A stretch of 64,000 nt of DNA from DSOI01 sp041394885 (GCA_041394885.1 JAWKHI010000035.1:12060-76059); one strand, 5' to 3'. Counted from the stretch's first letter, positions 43,685 to 52,919 are shown. Made by a program: numbers and translations. The notes: generated by a model from the sequence alone, not told the origin.

Positions 43685-44910
43685 ATGGTCGATCGCAGAA
43701 ATTTCGTAAAAATGACGGCCGCGTCAATGACCGCCGCGTCCTACAGCCGCATTCTTGGCGCCAACGGGATGGTGAACCTGGGGCTGATCGGAGCGGGCGG
43801 GCGCGGCAAGTACGTGATGGGGATCTTTCAGGACACCAAGAAGGTGAACGTCGGGGCGATTTGCGACGTCTATTCCGCCCGGATCGACGAAGCGATGCAG
43901 AAGGCGGCGAGCAAAGGGGCGTCGTCGGCCAAGGGTTTCCGCAATCATCAGGAACTGCTGCAGACGCGGGACCTGGACGCGGTGCTGATCGCGACCCCGG
44001 ACCATTGGCACATGGGCACGGCGATCGACGCACTGAACGCGGGCAAGGATGTCTATGTGGAGAAGCCGCTGACGCTGAAAATGGAAGAAGGTCCGGCGAT
44101 CGTGAAGGCGGCGCGAGTGAACAACCGCATCTGTCAGGTGGGGATGCAGCAGCGGTCCGGTTCCCACTATTTGCAGGCGAAGGAAGAGTACATCCAGAGT
44201 GGAAAGCTGGGGAAGATCACCCTTGCGCGCACGTGGTGGCATGGTAACGGGGCGCACCTTCAGCAGGCTCCGCCGGCGCTGCGGACGCAGCCGACCAATC
44301 TCGATTGGGCGCGTTTTCTGGGTCCGGTGAAGTGGCGGGACTGGGATCCGCAGCAGTTTTGGAATTTCCGGGCGTACCTCGATTTCGGGGGCGGCCAGGT
44401 GACGGACCTGTTCACGCACTGGATCGACGTGGTGCATATGTTCATGGACCAGGACAATCCCTATTCGGGCGTGGCGGCCGGCGGGATCTATCATTACCGG
44501 GATGGACGGACGGCGCCGGACACGATCAATGTTCTGTTGGAGTATCCGGGCGGTAAGTATTCCTCGGAAGCGGGGTGGACGGCGACGTTCGAGGCGACGC
44601 TGGCACCGGGGTTGACGGGCGCGGCGGTGGAAATGGTGGGCACCGAGGGCCGGCTGATGATCACGCGGCAGCGATTCGAGTTTACGCCGAAGGGGCGTAA
44701 TGCGACGCCGGTGGTGGTGCAGTCTCGCGGGAGCAGACCATCGAACACGTGCAGAATTTCCTGGATTGCGTGGCGAGCCGGCGGCTGCCGAATGGGGATG
44801 TGTACATCGGGCATCGCTCGGCGCAGGCGTCGCACCTTGGCAATGTGGCCTATCTGCAGAAGCGGCGGTTGAAATTCGATGCGGACCGTGAGGAGTTACT
44901 GCCGCTGTAG
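43685..44910 (+). CDS. Gfo/Idh/MocA family oxidoreductase with Tat leader, frameshifted near the 3' end
   Basis: The N-terminus MVDRRNFVKMTAASMTAASY has a twin-arginine motif (R-R-x-F-V-K). The Rossmann fold VNLGLIGAGGRGKYVMG, catalytic AVLIATPDHWHMGTAIDALN and VYVEKPLTLK are intact, and WARFLGPVKWRDWDPQQFWN and ALRTQPTNLDW match the exported subgroup. Up to about 44720 the frame is continuous. Then the natural C-terminus (EQTIEHVQNFLDCVASRRLP, VYIGHRSAQASHLGNVAYLQ, FDADREELLPL) continues in another frame to TAG 44910, while the original frame reads nonsense to 44872. One base is missing near 44725, by mutation or error. If real, the last 60 residues are replaced. Confidence 0.82.
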
Positions 44911-44916
44911 GGAGCG

Positions 44917-44948
44917 GGTTGGGTTTGTCCGGGGGGACAAAGCCAACC
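44917..44948. terminator. Hairpin between convergent genes
   Basis: A 14-bp stem with one mismatch (GGTTGGGTTTGTCC at 44917-44930 and GGACAAAGCCAACC at 44935-44948) and a GGGG loop lies 6 bases past the oxidoreductase stop. It has no T-run on either side, so termination efficiency is uncertain. The remaining 220 bases to the TonB receptor stop hold no gene that I can support. Confidence 0.45.
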
Positions 44949-45172
44949 GTGGAGGTCGATTCGTATCTTTTCTTTGCGATAGTTACCGGCTTCCGGATTG
45001 GCTTTGTTCCGCATTTTCGCAGGCATGGCGCGCGGGATTCGGTTTTCAAAGAACAGGCTGGATTTCTCCAGCCCTGCGATTATTGCAGGCCCTGTCAACA
45101 ATTCCGCGGCGGGGGAATGTGGAACCGGTTTGCGGTGAGTGAGTTACTTACTTCAAACCGGACGTGATCGAC

Positions 45173-48100
45173 TCAGAAGCTGAGGCGGAGCGAGAGCTGG
45201 ATCTGGCGCGCGGCGCCTAGACCCACGGTGCGATCCAGGGTGGAGTTGACGATGCCGAAGGTGCCACCGGCGGTGGAGGGGCTGAACGCCTGACCGGGTT
45301 GGAGGCCAGTGCGGGCGTTAGGGCCAGCGGGCAGGGCGTTGAACAACTGGGCCGGGGGATTGGCGAAATTCGCCTTGTTCATGATGTTGTACATCTCACC
45401 GCGGAACTGGAGCGTGAAGCGTTCGGTGAGGGCGAAGCTCTTTTGGAGGGTGAGGTCAACCTGGGCGAGACCGGGGCCGCGGAGCGAGTATCGCGATGCG
45501 TTGCCGAAGGCACCGGGCGCGGGAATGGAGAAGGCGGCGGGATTGAGGACGACGGTCTTTTCCGCCGTTTGGAGGTAGGGACTGACGCCGGAGACATAGT
45601 CTGGCCGGCGGATTTGACGGCTAGCGCCTCCGCCGGGTACGTTGACGATGGCGGTGGTTACGGGCGCGCCGTTGACGACGACGGGGTTGGTGTAGATGCG
45701 GCCATCGCGATTGTCGCGGTAGACGACGTCCGGGCGGACGATCAAGGGGTCCAGCGGCAATCCAGCGCGTGCGTTCAGGATGCCGCCGAGTTGCCATCCG
45801 CCGAGCAGCGCGCCGGCAAGACCGGTGGCGTTGGGGCCGAACTTCCTGCCGGGTCCATAGGGGAGTTCGTAGAGGGCGCTGAGGTTGAGGTTGTGGCGGA
45901 TGTCGACGCCGTTGTCGCCGCGGTCGTAGTCCCAGTTATAAGGGTTGGCGACGGTGACGGTTTCATTGGATCCGCCGGAGTTACCGCGGGAGTGGCCCCA
46001 GGTGTAGGAGGAGCCGAGAGTAAGCCCGCGGGAGAAGCGCCGGTTCAAGGTGACCTGGAGAGCATCGTAGTGATCGACGCCGCCACTGGTCTTTACGTCG
46101 ACCTCGGCGAAGCGATCGCCGAACTGGCGGGTGACGATGGCGGCGCCGGTGGCGGGATTGGTACCGACATCGGTGATGAGATTGGAAAGGGTTCGAATAA
46201 AGAGGTTGCGGCCCTGGCTGCCGACGTAGGCGACGGTGAGGACGGATTCGCCGGGGAGCCGTTGTTGGATGGATGCGGTGTAGGAGAGAACCTGTTCCGG
46301 CACGCGGTAGCCGGGCGCGTAGGCGCGCGGCTGGAAGCGGAGCCGAGGATTATCGATGTCGTAGGCGGCGATAATCTGGGCCGGGTTGATGGGGAATGCG
46401 GAACCAGAAGCGAGCGTGGTGCTGACGCGATCGCTTTCGAAGGGCTGGATGAGATCCTCAGGCTGGCCCGGGCCATAGTAGTAACCGGCGCCGACGCGGA
46501 AGGTGGTGCGGTTGTGGAAGCGTTCCGGGGCCCAGGTGAAGGCGAGCCTGGGTCCAAAGGCCTTACGGGAACTCTGGTATGGCCGGGTGCCGGAGGGCAG
46601 GAGCTGGCCGCGCTCGGTATCGAAGACGACGGCAAGGTTACGAGCCTCGCGGAAGGGACTGTAGTATTCGTAGCGCAGGCCATAGGACATGGTGAAGTTG
46701 GGGCGGATGCGCCATTCATCCTGGGCGTAGGCGATGTAGAACTCCTGACGCAGGGCGCGTTCGCCGGTGGCGCCATTGTTGAAGGGGCTGGGGGCGCTCA
46801 TGTCACCGAGGAACTGGATCTGGAGGGGGCGATTGGCGAGGAGGTCATTGACGTTGGAGAAGCTATAGGTGGTGCCGCCGAGACGGTCAGTAAACAGGCG
46901 GACGGGGCGGAACTCGAAGCCGAACTTGGCGGTGTGGTTTCCCTTAACCCAACTGAGATTGTCGATGAAGGAGACGGAGTAGTTGGTGTAGGGCTGGCCG
47001 CGTCCGTTGGTGGCGGAATTGGCGCGGACCAGGCCGCCCGGGGTGGCGACGCCGGCCGATGCGCCTTGGGTAGTAATTCCGGACAGGGCGACGCTGCCGG
47101 TGGCGACGACGCTGAGGGCGGAGAGATCGATGCCGGGGATGGAGGGCGCGTATCCGTAGGCACGGGTTTTGTAGGCGTTGAGGCCGACCTTGGTTTCGTT
47201 GATCACCGAAGGGGACAAGATCTGTTGGAGGTTGACCACGGCGTTTTGGGGAATGGCCGAGACCCGGATGCCGTTGCCGGTGACGCCGATGGGTTGGAAG
47301 GAGCGGCCCTGGTCCCGGAAGAAGCGCCCGTAGAGGGTGTACTTGGAATTGATGCGGTAGTCCAGCCGCATGGAGGCGGAGTTTTCGGTGACGGTCTGGC
47401 GGGCGTCGAGGAAGGCGAGGTCGAGGTCGGGGTTGGAGGTGGGCTGGACGCCAATGGGATAGGCCGCGAGCAGGGGCCGGATGGAATCGACGGCGCGGGC
47501 GCGGGCGGCGGCGCTGGGTACGGCTTCGCGGAACGGCACGAGGAGGCTCTGGCGCAGGCCCTCATAGGAGCCGAAGAAGAAGAGCTTCTCCTTGACGATG
47601 GCGCCGCCGAGGGAGCCGCCGAACTGGTTCATGCGGAGGGGGGACTTGCCGCGATCGAAGAAATTGCGGGCATCCAAGGCGTTGTTGCGGACGTACTCGA
47701 ACAAGCCGCCATGAAAATCGTTGCCGCCGGATTTTGTGACCACCGAAATCTGGCCGCCGGTACCGGTGCCGTATTCGGCGGGGTAGTTGTTACTCTCGAC
47801 GCGGAACTCCTGGACGTTCTCCAAGCTCGCCTGGAGGCGGAAGAAGGAGGAGATCTGTCCGTTGAGGTTGCCGGGCGAGGCGTCGATGATGGAGGAGCCT
47901 TCGACGCCGTCGTACCGGATGGCGTTTTGTTGGTTGGATCGGCCCGAGAACCGGATGTTGTCGTAGGATCCGCCTCCGGCGGAGGTGGCGCCGGGGGCGA
48001 GCAGGTACAGTTGCGAGATCTGCCGTCCGTTGAGGGGGAGTTGGGCCACTTCGCGTTCGCTGACGTTTACGCCGATGCGGGCGGAACTGGTATCGATCTC

Positions 48101-48502
48101 GGCGAGGGCTCCGGCGGAGACGTCGATTTGCTGGACGACGCCTTCCGGTTCGAGGGTGACATTGAGCGCGCGGGTCTCGCCGACGGCGAGAGGCACTTCC
48201 TTGTATTCCCTGGTGGCCATGCCTTCGGCGGTGACGGTGACCGCATACTGTGCCGCCGCCAGGTTGAGGATGACGAACTGTCCGCTGTCGTTGGCGGCCG
48301 CGGACCGGGCGATGCCGGTCTTGAGGTTTTTCGCGGTGATGGAGGCTCCGGGGATCACGGCCCCGGAGGAATCCATGACGATCCCGTTAAGACGTCCCTG
48401 TTCGGACTGGGCGAAGAGGGAGAGTGCGCACAACGCGGCGACGGAGAGGCGCGCGTTCTTAGAAAAACCGATTCCACACAGAATCTGCCGAATATGTTTC
48501 AT
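45173..48502 (-). CDS. TonB-dependent receptor, Oar-like, with carboxypeptidase-regulatory-like domain
   Basis: An outer-membrane protein of about 1109 residues. I take ATG 48502 because GGGTG stands at better spacing for it than for ATG 48508. After the leader (ARLSVAALCALSLFAQ) the first domain is a regulatory beta-sandwich (GRLNGIVMDSSGAVIPGASI). The plug has VAQLPLNGRQISQLYLLAPG and IRYDGVEGSSIIDAS, then the barrel, ending in IQLSLRLSF with terminal Phe. It resembles the receptor at 8742-11936 in plan but is only distantly similar in the barrel, so the two are not a recent duplication. The ligand is unknown. Both flanks are non-coding for 170-260 bases, so it is probably monocistronic. 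The opposite strand has a long stop-free frame that is not a gene. Confidence 0.9.
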   Translation of the reverse strand: MKHIRQILCGIGFSKNARLSVAALCALSLFAQSEQGRLNGIVMDSSGAVIPGASITAKNLKTGIARSAAANDSGQFVILNLAAAQYAVTVTAEGMATREYKEVPLAVGETRALNVTLEPEGVVQQIDVSAGALAEIDTSSARIGVNVSEREVAQLPLNGRQISQLYLLAPGATSAGGGSYDNIRFSGRSNQQNAIRYDGVEGSSIIDASPGNLNGQISSFFRLQASLENVQEFRVESNNYPAEYGTGTGGQISVVTKSGGNDFHGGLFEYVRNNALDARNFFDRGKSPLRMNQFGGSLGGAIVKEKLFFFGSYEGLRQSLLVPFREAVPSAAARARAVDSIRPLLAAYPIGVQPTSNPDLDLAFLDARQTVTENSASMRLDYRINSKYTLYGRFFRDQGRSFQPIGVTGNGIRVSAIPQNAVVNLQQILSPSVINETKVGLNAYKTRAYGYAPSIPGIDLSALSVVATGSVALSGITTQGASAGVATPGGLVRANSATNGRGQPYTNYSVSFIDNLSWVKGNHTAKFGFEFRPVRLFTDRLGGTTYSFSNVNDLLANRPLQIQFLGDMSAPSPFNNGATGERALRQEFYIAYAQDEWRIRPNFTMSYGLRYEYYSPFREARNLAVVFDTERGQLLPSGTRPYQSSRKAFGPRLAFTWAPERFHNRTTFRVGAGYYYGPGQPEDLIQPFESDRVSTTLASGSAFPINPAQIIAAYDIDNPRLRFQPRAYAPGYRVPEQVLSYTASIQQRLPGESVLTVAYVGSQGRNLFIRTLSNLITDVGTNPATGAAIVTRQFGDRFAEVDVKTSGGVDHYDALQVTLNRRFSRGLTLGSSYTWGHSRGNSGGSNETVTVANPYNWDYDRGDNGVDIRHNLNLSALYELPYGPGRKFGPNATGLAGALLGGWQLGGILNARAGLPLDPLIVRPDVVYRDNRDGRIYTNPVVVNGAPVTTAIVNVPGGGASRQIRRPDYVSGVSPYLQTAEKTVVLNPAAFSIPAPGAFGNASRYSLRGPGLAQVDLTLQKSFALTERFTLQFRGEMYNIMNKANFANPPAQLFNALPAGPNARTGLQPGQAFSPSTAGGTFGIVNSTLDRTVGLGAARQIQLSLRLSF

Positions 48503-48620
48503 GATCATTCACCCACACGGTAGCAGCCGGACTGTGACGGTTTCATTACGAGACGGTGAATCTTTGTGACACAAACGAAGGCGAGCCGTAACGTGGCTGT
48601 AGCCGGGGCCCGATGGAGGA

Positions 48621-48682
48621 GTCAGTTACGCAATGGACACATCCCTGTAACTGAATTGTCATATACTGTAACCGAACTGACA
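48621..48682. promoter_or_regulatory. Direct and inverted repeats around the promoter of the retropepsin-like gene
   Basis: Two 16-base direct repeats, TGTAACTGAATTGTCA (48646-48661) and TGTAACCGAACTGACA (48667-48682), match at 13 of 16 positions and lie exactly 21 bases apart, two helix turns. GTCAGTTAC at 48621-48629 is the same core on the opposite strand. A TATACT -10-like box (48662-48667) lies between the two direct repeats, and the second repeat touches the start codon at 48682. This is the layout of a binding site for a dimeric repressor; the protein is unknown. Confidence 0.5.
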
Positions 48683-49695
48683 TGTTGGCCGGAAACAGTC
48701 ACCGGAGGATCCCGATTGCGGCGTCTGTGCTGAGCGCTACGCTGCTGGGGTGCGTGTGTTTGTGTGGGGCTGAACTGCCGCCTTTGTTTCCGGACGTGGC
48801 GTTGGGCGAGGCGGAATCGCGGCTTGCGCGGGCGTTTGTGGAGTCGCCGGGCGACGTGGCAGTGATGCGGGCGTACGCGAGCGTCACGGAGGACCTGTCG
48901 TTGCGGCGAGCGCTGATGGCGCGATTGGAGCGGGCGACGGTGTATGAGACTCCGCTCGAGACGGTGTTTGGACCGGCGGGCGAGGAGATGGGCGCTGGGA
49001 TCCGGGTGACCATCGGCGGGCGGACGCTTCTGCTGTTGGTGGACACGGGTGCAACCGGCATCACGGTGGGGCGGAACAAAGTGATTGGGCTGACGGATGG
49101 GACGGCGGCGCGGCTGGAAGGTTTTGGAGGCGGGGTGAGCGGGCGCGCATCAATGGCGCCCTCTGTGCTGGCGGCGGGGCTCGAATTGGGACCAGCGGCA
49201 GTGGTGGAACTGGACCGGCCGTTTCCCGGGGGGATCGATGGGGTGATCGGGGCTGAGGTGTTCGGGGCGTATCGTGTGCGTCTGGACTACCGTCGGCGGG
49301 CGATGCGGTTGTCGCACGACGGTGGCGGGGCGATGGAGGGATGGACGAAGGTGGAGCGTCACGGGGATCTGCTGTTCGTAAGATCGAAGCGGGGTCCATT
49401 GCTGCTAGATACGGGGGCGGCGATGAGCGTAGCGGCGGACGGAGGCAGCGCGGGTGGGGTTGCGCCGGCGGCGCGGGGCGTGGATGGGAAGCCGATCGCG
49501 GCGGCGGTGGCCGGTTTTGCCTGCATGCAGGTGGACGGGACCCGATTGTGCGATGCGCGGACGGTGGCGATGGACTTGAGCGAGTTGGGGCGCCGCGCGG
49601 GGATCCGGCCGGCGGGGCTGATCGGATATGGGGCGTTACGGGGACGGGTTTTGGAGATCGACTACCGGGGCGGTTGGGTGCGATTCGGGGACTGA
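48682..49695 (+). CDS. Retropepsin-like aspartic protease with two DTGA lobes
   Basis: A 337-residue exported protein with leader AASVLSATLLGCVCLCGAEL. Residues about 30-85 are helical. Lobe 1 has the catalytic motif LLLLVDTGATGITVGRNKV and the downstream IDGVIGAEVFGAYRVRLDY; lobe 2 has GPLLLDTGAAMSVAAD and PAGLIGYGALRGRVLEIDY. Each half carries D-T-G-A plus the hydrophobic-hydrophobic-Gly motif, so one chain could form a complete pepsin-like active site. Most bacterial retropepsins have one lobe and dimerise. It may cleave periplasmic proteins. Its last 34 bases overlap the convergent kinase gene. Confidence 0.8.
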   Translation: MLAGNSHRRIPIAASVLSATLLGCVCLCGAELPPLFPDVALGEAESRLARAFVESPGDVAVMRAYASVTEDLSLRRALMARLERATVYETPLETVFGPAGEEMGAGIRVTIGGRTLLLLVDTGATGITVGRNKVIGLTDGTAARLEGFGGGVSGRASMAPSVLAAGLELGPAAVVELDRPFPGGIDGVIGAEVFGAYRVRLDYRRRAMRLSHDGGGAMEGWTKVERHGDLLFVRSKRGPLLLDTGAAMSVAADGGSAGGVAPAARGVDGKPIAAAVAGFACMQVDGTRLCDARTVAMDLSELGRRAGIRPAGLIGYGALRGRVLEIDYRGGWVRFGD

Positions 49696-52046
49696 TCACT
49701 GCAGGCGCGTCGAAGGTCTTCGAGCCGTTGGAGTTCCCGGGCGGACATGGGCGCGGATCTTTTGTTGAGTTCCCGGTGGGGGATCATGGCTTCGTTGACG
49801 AGGGAGCACAGTTGGCCTTTTCGGCCGGCGATTCGAAGGGTTTCGGCGAGATCGATGAGGGCATAGTACAGCTCGCGGACGGCGTTGAGATTGGCACGGT
49901 CGCGAGCGTAGACTTCGCGTTGGGTGGCCAGGGCGCGTTCGCCGATGCGGATGGCTTCCGTGATGCGTCCGAGGCGGGCATAGGTGTAACCGAGGCGGCT
50001 CATGGAAGCGCCGACGCTCATCTTCATGTGTGCATTGGCGGGTTCGAGTTGTGCGAGTTTCGCGCGGAGGCGGAGTTGTTCCTCGAGGAGGTTGACGTTT
50101 TCCTGAAGGTCCCCGCGCGAGTTGGCGAGAACGGCGAGGTATCCGAGATCGGTGGCCAACTGCAGCATGGCCCGATCATGGCCGGCGTCGAGGCGGGCCT
50201 TGTTCAGACGGTAGGACATGCGGGCCTGGACTTCGGCTTCGGACTTTTCGCCGAGTTCGAACAGGGTGCGGGCGAGGTATTGATGGGAGCGCGCGAGGCC
50301 GCGCTGTAGGGTCTCATCGGTGGGCTTGGCGGCGAGCATACGCTCTCGGATTTCGATCACACGCTTGAACAGAGGAAGACTATCGCGGACATGATCCTTG
50401 GATTGGGAATAGGCGGCGGCCAAGGTGTGCAAGGTCTCGGCGGCCTCTTCGGCGAAGATGGCGTTGGCGGGATCGGCGGCCAGATTGGCTTCGCTGAGGC
50501 TGACGGCTTCGCGCGCGGCGCCGAAGCCCTTTTCGGCAGCGCCGCGGAGAGAGTAGGTGGTGGCAACGCGGGTGAGGGCGCTCGAAAGCGCCTTGCGTGC
50601 TTCGGCGCTGGGCTGTTGTTCGAGGGCACGCCGGGCGAGGCTCGCGGCGCGTTCGGATCTAGCCAGGGCGGCGCCGGAATCGCCGAGACTGGTCATGCCG
50701 GAGGTGCCCTGGATGTCGGCGAGCTGGCGGTAGCCGCGAGACAGTTCGATGAGGAGCGAGGCATCGGCGCGGGGATCGGCGGCGAGGGCGTCCAGGTACT
50801 CGAGGCTCCGCTTGGCCAGTTTTTGCCGCGCGGGCAGTGAGCCGGGGAGACCTTCGATTTCGGGATAGATTTCAAACAGGACGGTTCCGGCGAGTCCCCG
50901 GACCTGATTGAAGCGCTGGGATGCGATGCGCGCCTGCCATACGGCAACGGCGGCGGTGGCGATGAGCGCGGCGAGGGCGATGGCGGCCGCGGAGACGGGG
51001 TAGCGTCTGCGCCAGAGGAACTTTCGCGCGGAGTAGGTCCAAGAGTGGGGGCGGGCGAGTACGGGCCGGCCGTCGAGGTAGCGTTCGATATCGTCGGCCA
51101 TCGCGCCGGCTGACTCGTACCTCATGGCTGGATCGCGGCGAAGGGCTTTGCGGGCGATCAACTCGAGGTCGCCCTGGAGGGGGAGCTTGCCGACTTCCTG
51201 ATTGGCGGCGCGGTCGACGACCTCGGCGAGCGGGAGATCGGCAAAGGCGCGAGGCTTTTGCCCTCCGATCAACTCGCACAGCAGCACACCGAGCGAGTAA
51301 ACGTCGGTGGAGGCAGTGGCAGGCTCGCCGAGGATCTGTTCGGGGCTGGCGTAGTCCGGTGTCCAAGCGCGGACGCCGGCGGTGTGATCGGCGGAAGCAT
51401 CGAGGGACAGGAGCTTGGCGATGCCGAAATCGAGCAGCTTGACCACGCCTTCCGCGGTGACCAGGATATTGGCCGGTTTGAGGTCCCGATGGACAACCAG
51501 AGCGCGATTGGCGTGGCGGACTCCGGCGCAGACGTCGAGAAACAGGCGCAGGCGCTGACGTTGGCCGAGGGTCCGGCAGTAGTGGTCAATCCGAACCCCG
51601 TCGACGTACTCCATGACGAGGAAGCGGAAGCCGGAGGCGGTGGCGCCGGCGTCGAACAGCCTGGCGATATTGGGATGCTCGAGCGAGGCGAGGATGCGGG
51701 TCTCGCTTTGTGTGAGCGCACCCGGGGCGAGGAGAATCTTGATCGCCACCTGGCGGCTGAACTCGTCACCGGTGCGCTCGCCGAGATAGACGACGCTCAT
51801 GCCTCCGCGGCCGATTTCGCGGAGGGCACGGTACTGGCCGTAGGATTCGCGGACGAAATCGACGGCGGTGTTCTCGAGGTAGGCGGCATCCATGCGCTTT
51901 TCGGCGTCGAGGAGAGAGACGACGGCATCGAGTGTGGTCTGGTCGCCGGCGCATTGGCTCCGGACGAAGGGGAGCCGCTGGGGGGCGGGGAGTGCGAGCG
52001 CTTCGCCGGTGATGCGTTCGACGCGGAGCCAGAGGTCAGTTTCCAC
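49662..52046 (-). CDS. Ser/Thr protein kinase with membrane anchor and TPR-like extracytoplasmic region
   Basis: A protein of about 794 residues. GTG 52046 is well placed after AAGGAAAGGA; an in-frame ATG at 52112 would add 22 residues. The N-terminal 70 residues are a small helical domain usual in this family. The kinase domain (about 72-330) has all motifs: EIGRGGMSVVYLG, VAIKILL, VVHRDLKPANILV, LLDFGIAKLL and YASPEQILG. A membrane segment (VSAAAIALAALIATAAVAVW) follows near residue 360, and then TPR-like helices to the end (ATTYSLRGAAEKGFGAAREA, HQYLARTLFELGEKSEAEVQ). Kinases of this layout are abundant in Acidobacteriota and are paired with an ECF-type sigma factor, here encoded just upstream, whose activity they probably tune. 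Confidence 0.93.
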   Translation of the reverse strand: METDLWLRVERITGEALALPAPQRLPFVRSQCAGDQTTLDAVVSLLDAEKRMDAAYLENTAVDFVRESYGQYRALREIGRGGMSVVYLGERTGDEFSRQVAIKILLAPGALTQSETRILASLEHPNIARLFDAGATASGFRFLVMEYVDGVRIDHYCRTLGQRQRLRLFLDVCAGVRHANRALVVHRDLKPANILVTAEGVVKLLDFGIAKLLSLDASADHTAGVRAWTPDYASPEQILGEPATASTDVYSLGVLLCELIGGQKPRAFADLPLAEVVDRAANQEVGKLPLQGDLELIARKALRRDPAMRYESAGAMADDIERYLDGRPVLARPHSWTYSARKFLWRRRYPVSAAAIALAALIATAAVAVWQARIASQRFNQVRGLAGTVLFEIYPEIEGLPGSLPARQKLAKRSLEYLDALAADPRADASLLIELSRGYRQLADIQGTSGMTSLGDSGAALARSERAASLARRALEQQPSAEARKALSSALTRVATTYSLRGAAEKGFGAAREAVSLSEANLAADPANAIFAEEAAETLHTLAAAYSQSKDHVRDSLPLFKRVIEIRERMLAAKPTDETLQRGLARSHQYLARTLFELGEKSEAEVQARMSYRLNKARLDAGHDRAMLQLATDLGYLAVLANSRGDLQENVNLLEEQLRLRAKLAQLEPANAHMKMSVGASMSRLGYTYARLGRITEAIRIGERALATQREVYARDRANLNAVRELYYALIDLAETLRIAGRKGQLCSLVNEAMIPHRELNKRSAPMSARELQRLEDLRRACSDQSPNRTQPPR

Positions 52047-52104
52047 CTGTCGTCCTTTCCTTTTCGTGGTTTTCCCTTCGCTGGCCTTCGCCTTCCAAGG
52101 ACTC

Positions 52105-52170
52105 GCCGGCACAGCGGAGCTGGGGCGGCTGATCTTTTGGCGCCTCGAAGGCGCCCCGCCCTGTGCCGGC
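52105..52170. repeat. 66-base multi-stem palindrome between sigma-factor and kinase genes
   Basis: Three nested stems: outer GCCGGCACAG (52105-52114) with CTGTGCCGGC (52161-52170), middle GGCGG (52124-52128) with CCGCC (52156-52160), inner GGCGCCT-CGA-AGGCGCC (52139-52155). In all 22 base pairs without mismatch. It fills the space between the sigma-factor stop (52174) and the kinase ribosome-binding site. It has no T-run on the minus strand. It could attenuate or stabilise the operon mRNA, or be a REP-like element. Confidence 0.6.
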
Positions 52171-52173
52171 AGG

Positions 52174-52743
52174 CTAGCTGGCCTCGAGTTCCTTGAACAA
52201 CCAGACTCTGGCGACGGCCCAATGGCGTTTGACGGTGGCCGATGAGATGTCTAGCAAAGCGGCGATTTCGTCGATACTGAAGCCGCCGAAGTATTTGAGG
52301 TCGACGATGCGGGCTTTTGTGGGATCGATTTTCGCCAATTGTTCGAGACTGTCGTTGAGGGCAATGAGCGCGGCGTCCGAGGGTGCGCCGGGGAGAGGCG
52401 TGCGGTCGTCGAAAGGGACGGGCGCTTGTCCAAGGTTGCGTTTGGCTGCGCAGCGTGTGCGTGCGGCATCGACCAGAACCTGGCGGAGAATCTGGGAGCA
52501 GACGGCTAGGAAATGGCCGCGGTTTTTCCATTCCTTGGACTCCTGTCCGGCTAAGCGGATATAGGCCTCGTGGACCAGGGCGGTGGTTTGTAGGGTGTGG
52601 CCGGGCCTCTCTTGGCGCAACTGGCGGTGGGCCAACGTCTGCAACTCCCCGTAGACAAGGGGAATGAGCTGCTCGAGGGCTTGTTGATCCCCGTCTGTCC
52701 ATTGACGAAGAAGGAGCGTGACGCCTCCGATGTCGTCCGACAT
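52174..52743 (-). CDS. ECF-type RNA polymerase sigma factor (acidobacterial/planctomycete subgroup)
   Basis: A 189-residue sigma factor. Region 2 is seen in ALEQLIPLVYGELQTLAHRQ, TTALVHEAYIRLAGQ and HFLAVCSQILRQVLVDAAR, region 4 in ARIVDLKYFGGFSIDEIAAL and ISSATVKRHWAVARVWL. The arrangement is that of the TIGR02999-type factors that accompany Ser/Thr kinases. No anti-sigma gene is nearby; control is probably by the kinase in the same operon. Its target promoter cannot be read from the sequence. Confidence 0.92.
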   Translation of the reverse strand: MSDDIGGVTLLLRQWTDGDQQALEQLIPLVYGELQTLAHRQLRQERPGHTLQTTALVHEAYIRLAGQESKEWKNRGHFLAVCSQILRQVLVDAARTRCAAKRNLGQAPVPFDDRTPLPGAPSDAALIALNDSLEQLAKIDPTKARIVDLKYFGGFSIDEIAALLDISSATVKRHWAVARVWLFKELEAS

Positions 52744-52919
52744 TTCTTTCGCGTTTATACCACGCGGCGGAGTCGATTGGCAGTGTTACCCCCATACACG
52801 GGCCTCCAAGTGGACAAAGCGGAAAACAGGTGGGAATGGGATCAAGGATCGAGGTCATTTGGGGGGAGGCGATCCAAACGGCCCGGGATTTCCGCTGGTA
52901 TCGGGCAAGAGACAAAAAC

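Noticed and set aside
45299..48523. A 1074-codon stop-free plus-strand frame opposite the second TonB receptor
   Set aside because: Its composition is almost only Gly, Val, Ala, Glu and Asp, with no domain, leader or SD; it mirrors the codon bias of the receptor gene, which has a full set of family motifs. It is a GC-driven antisense shadow.
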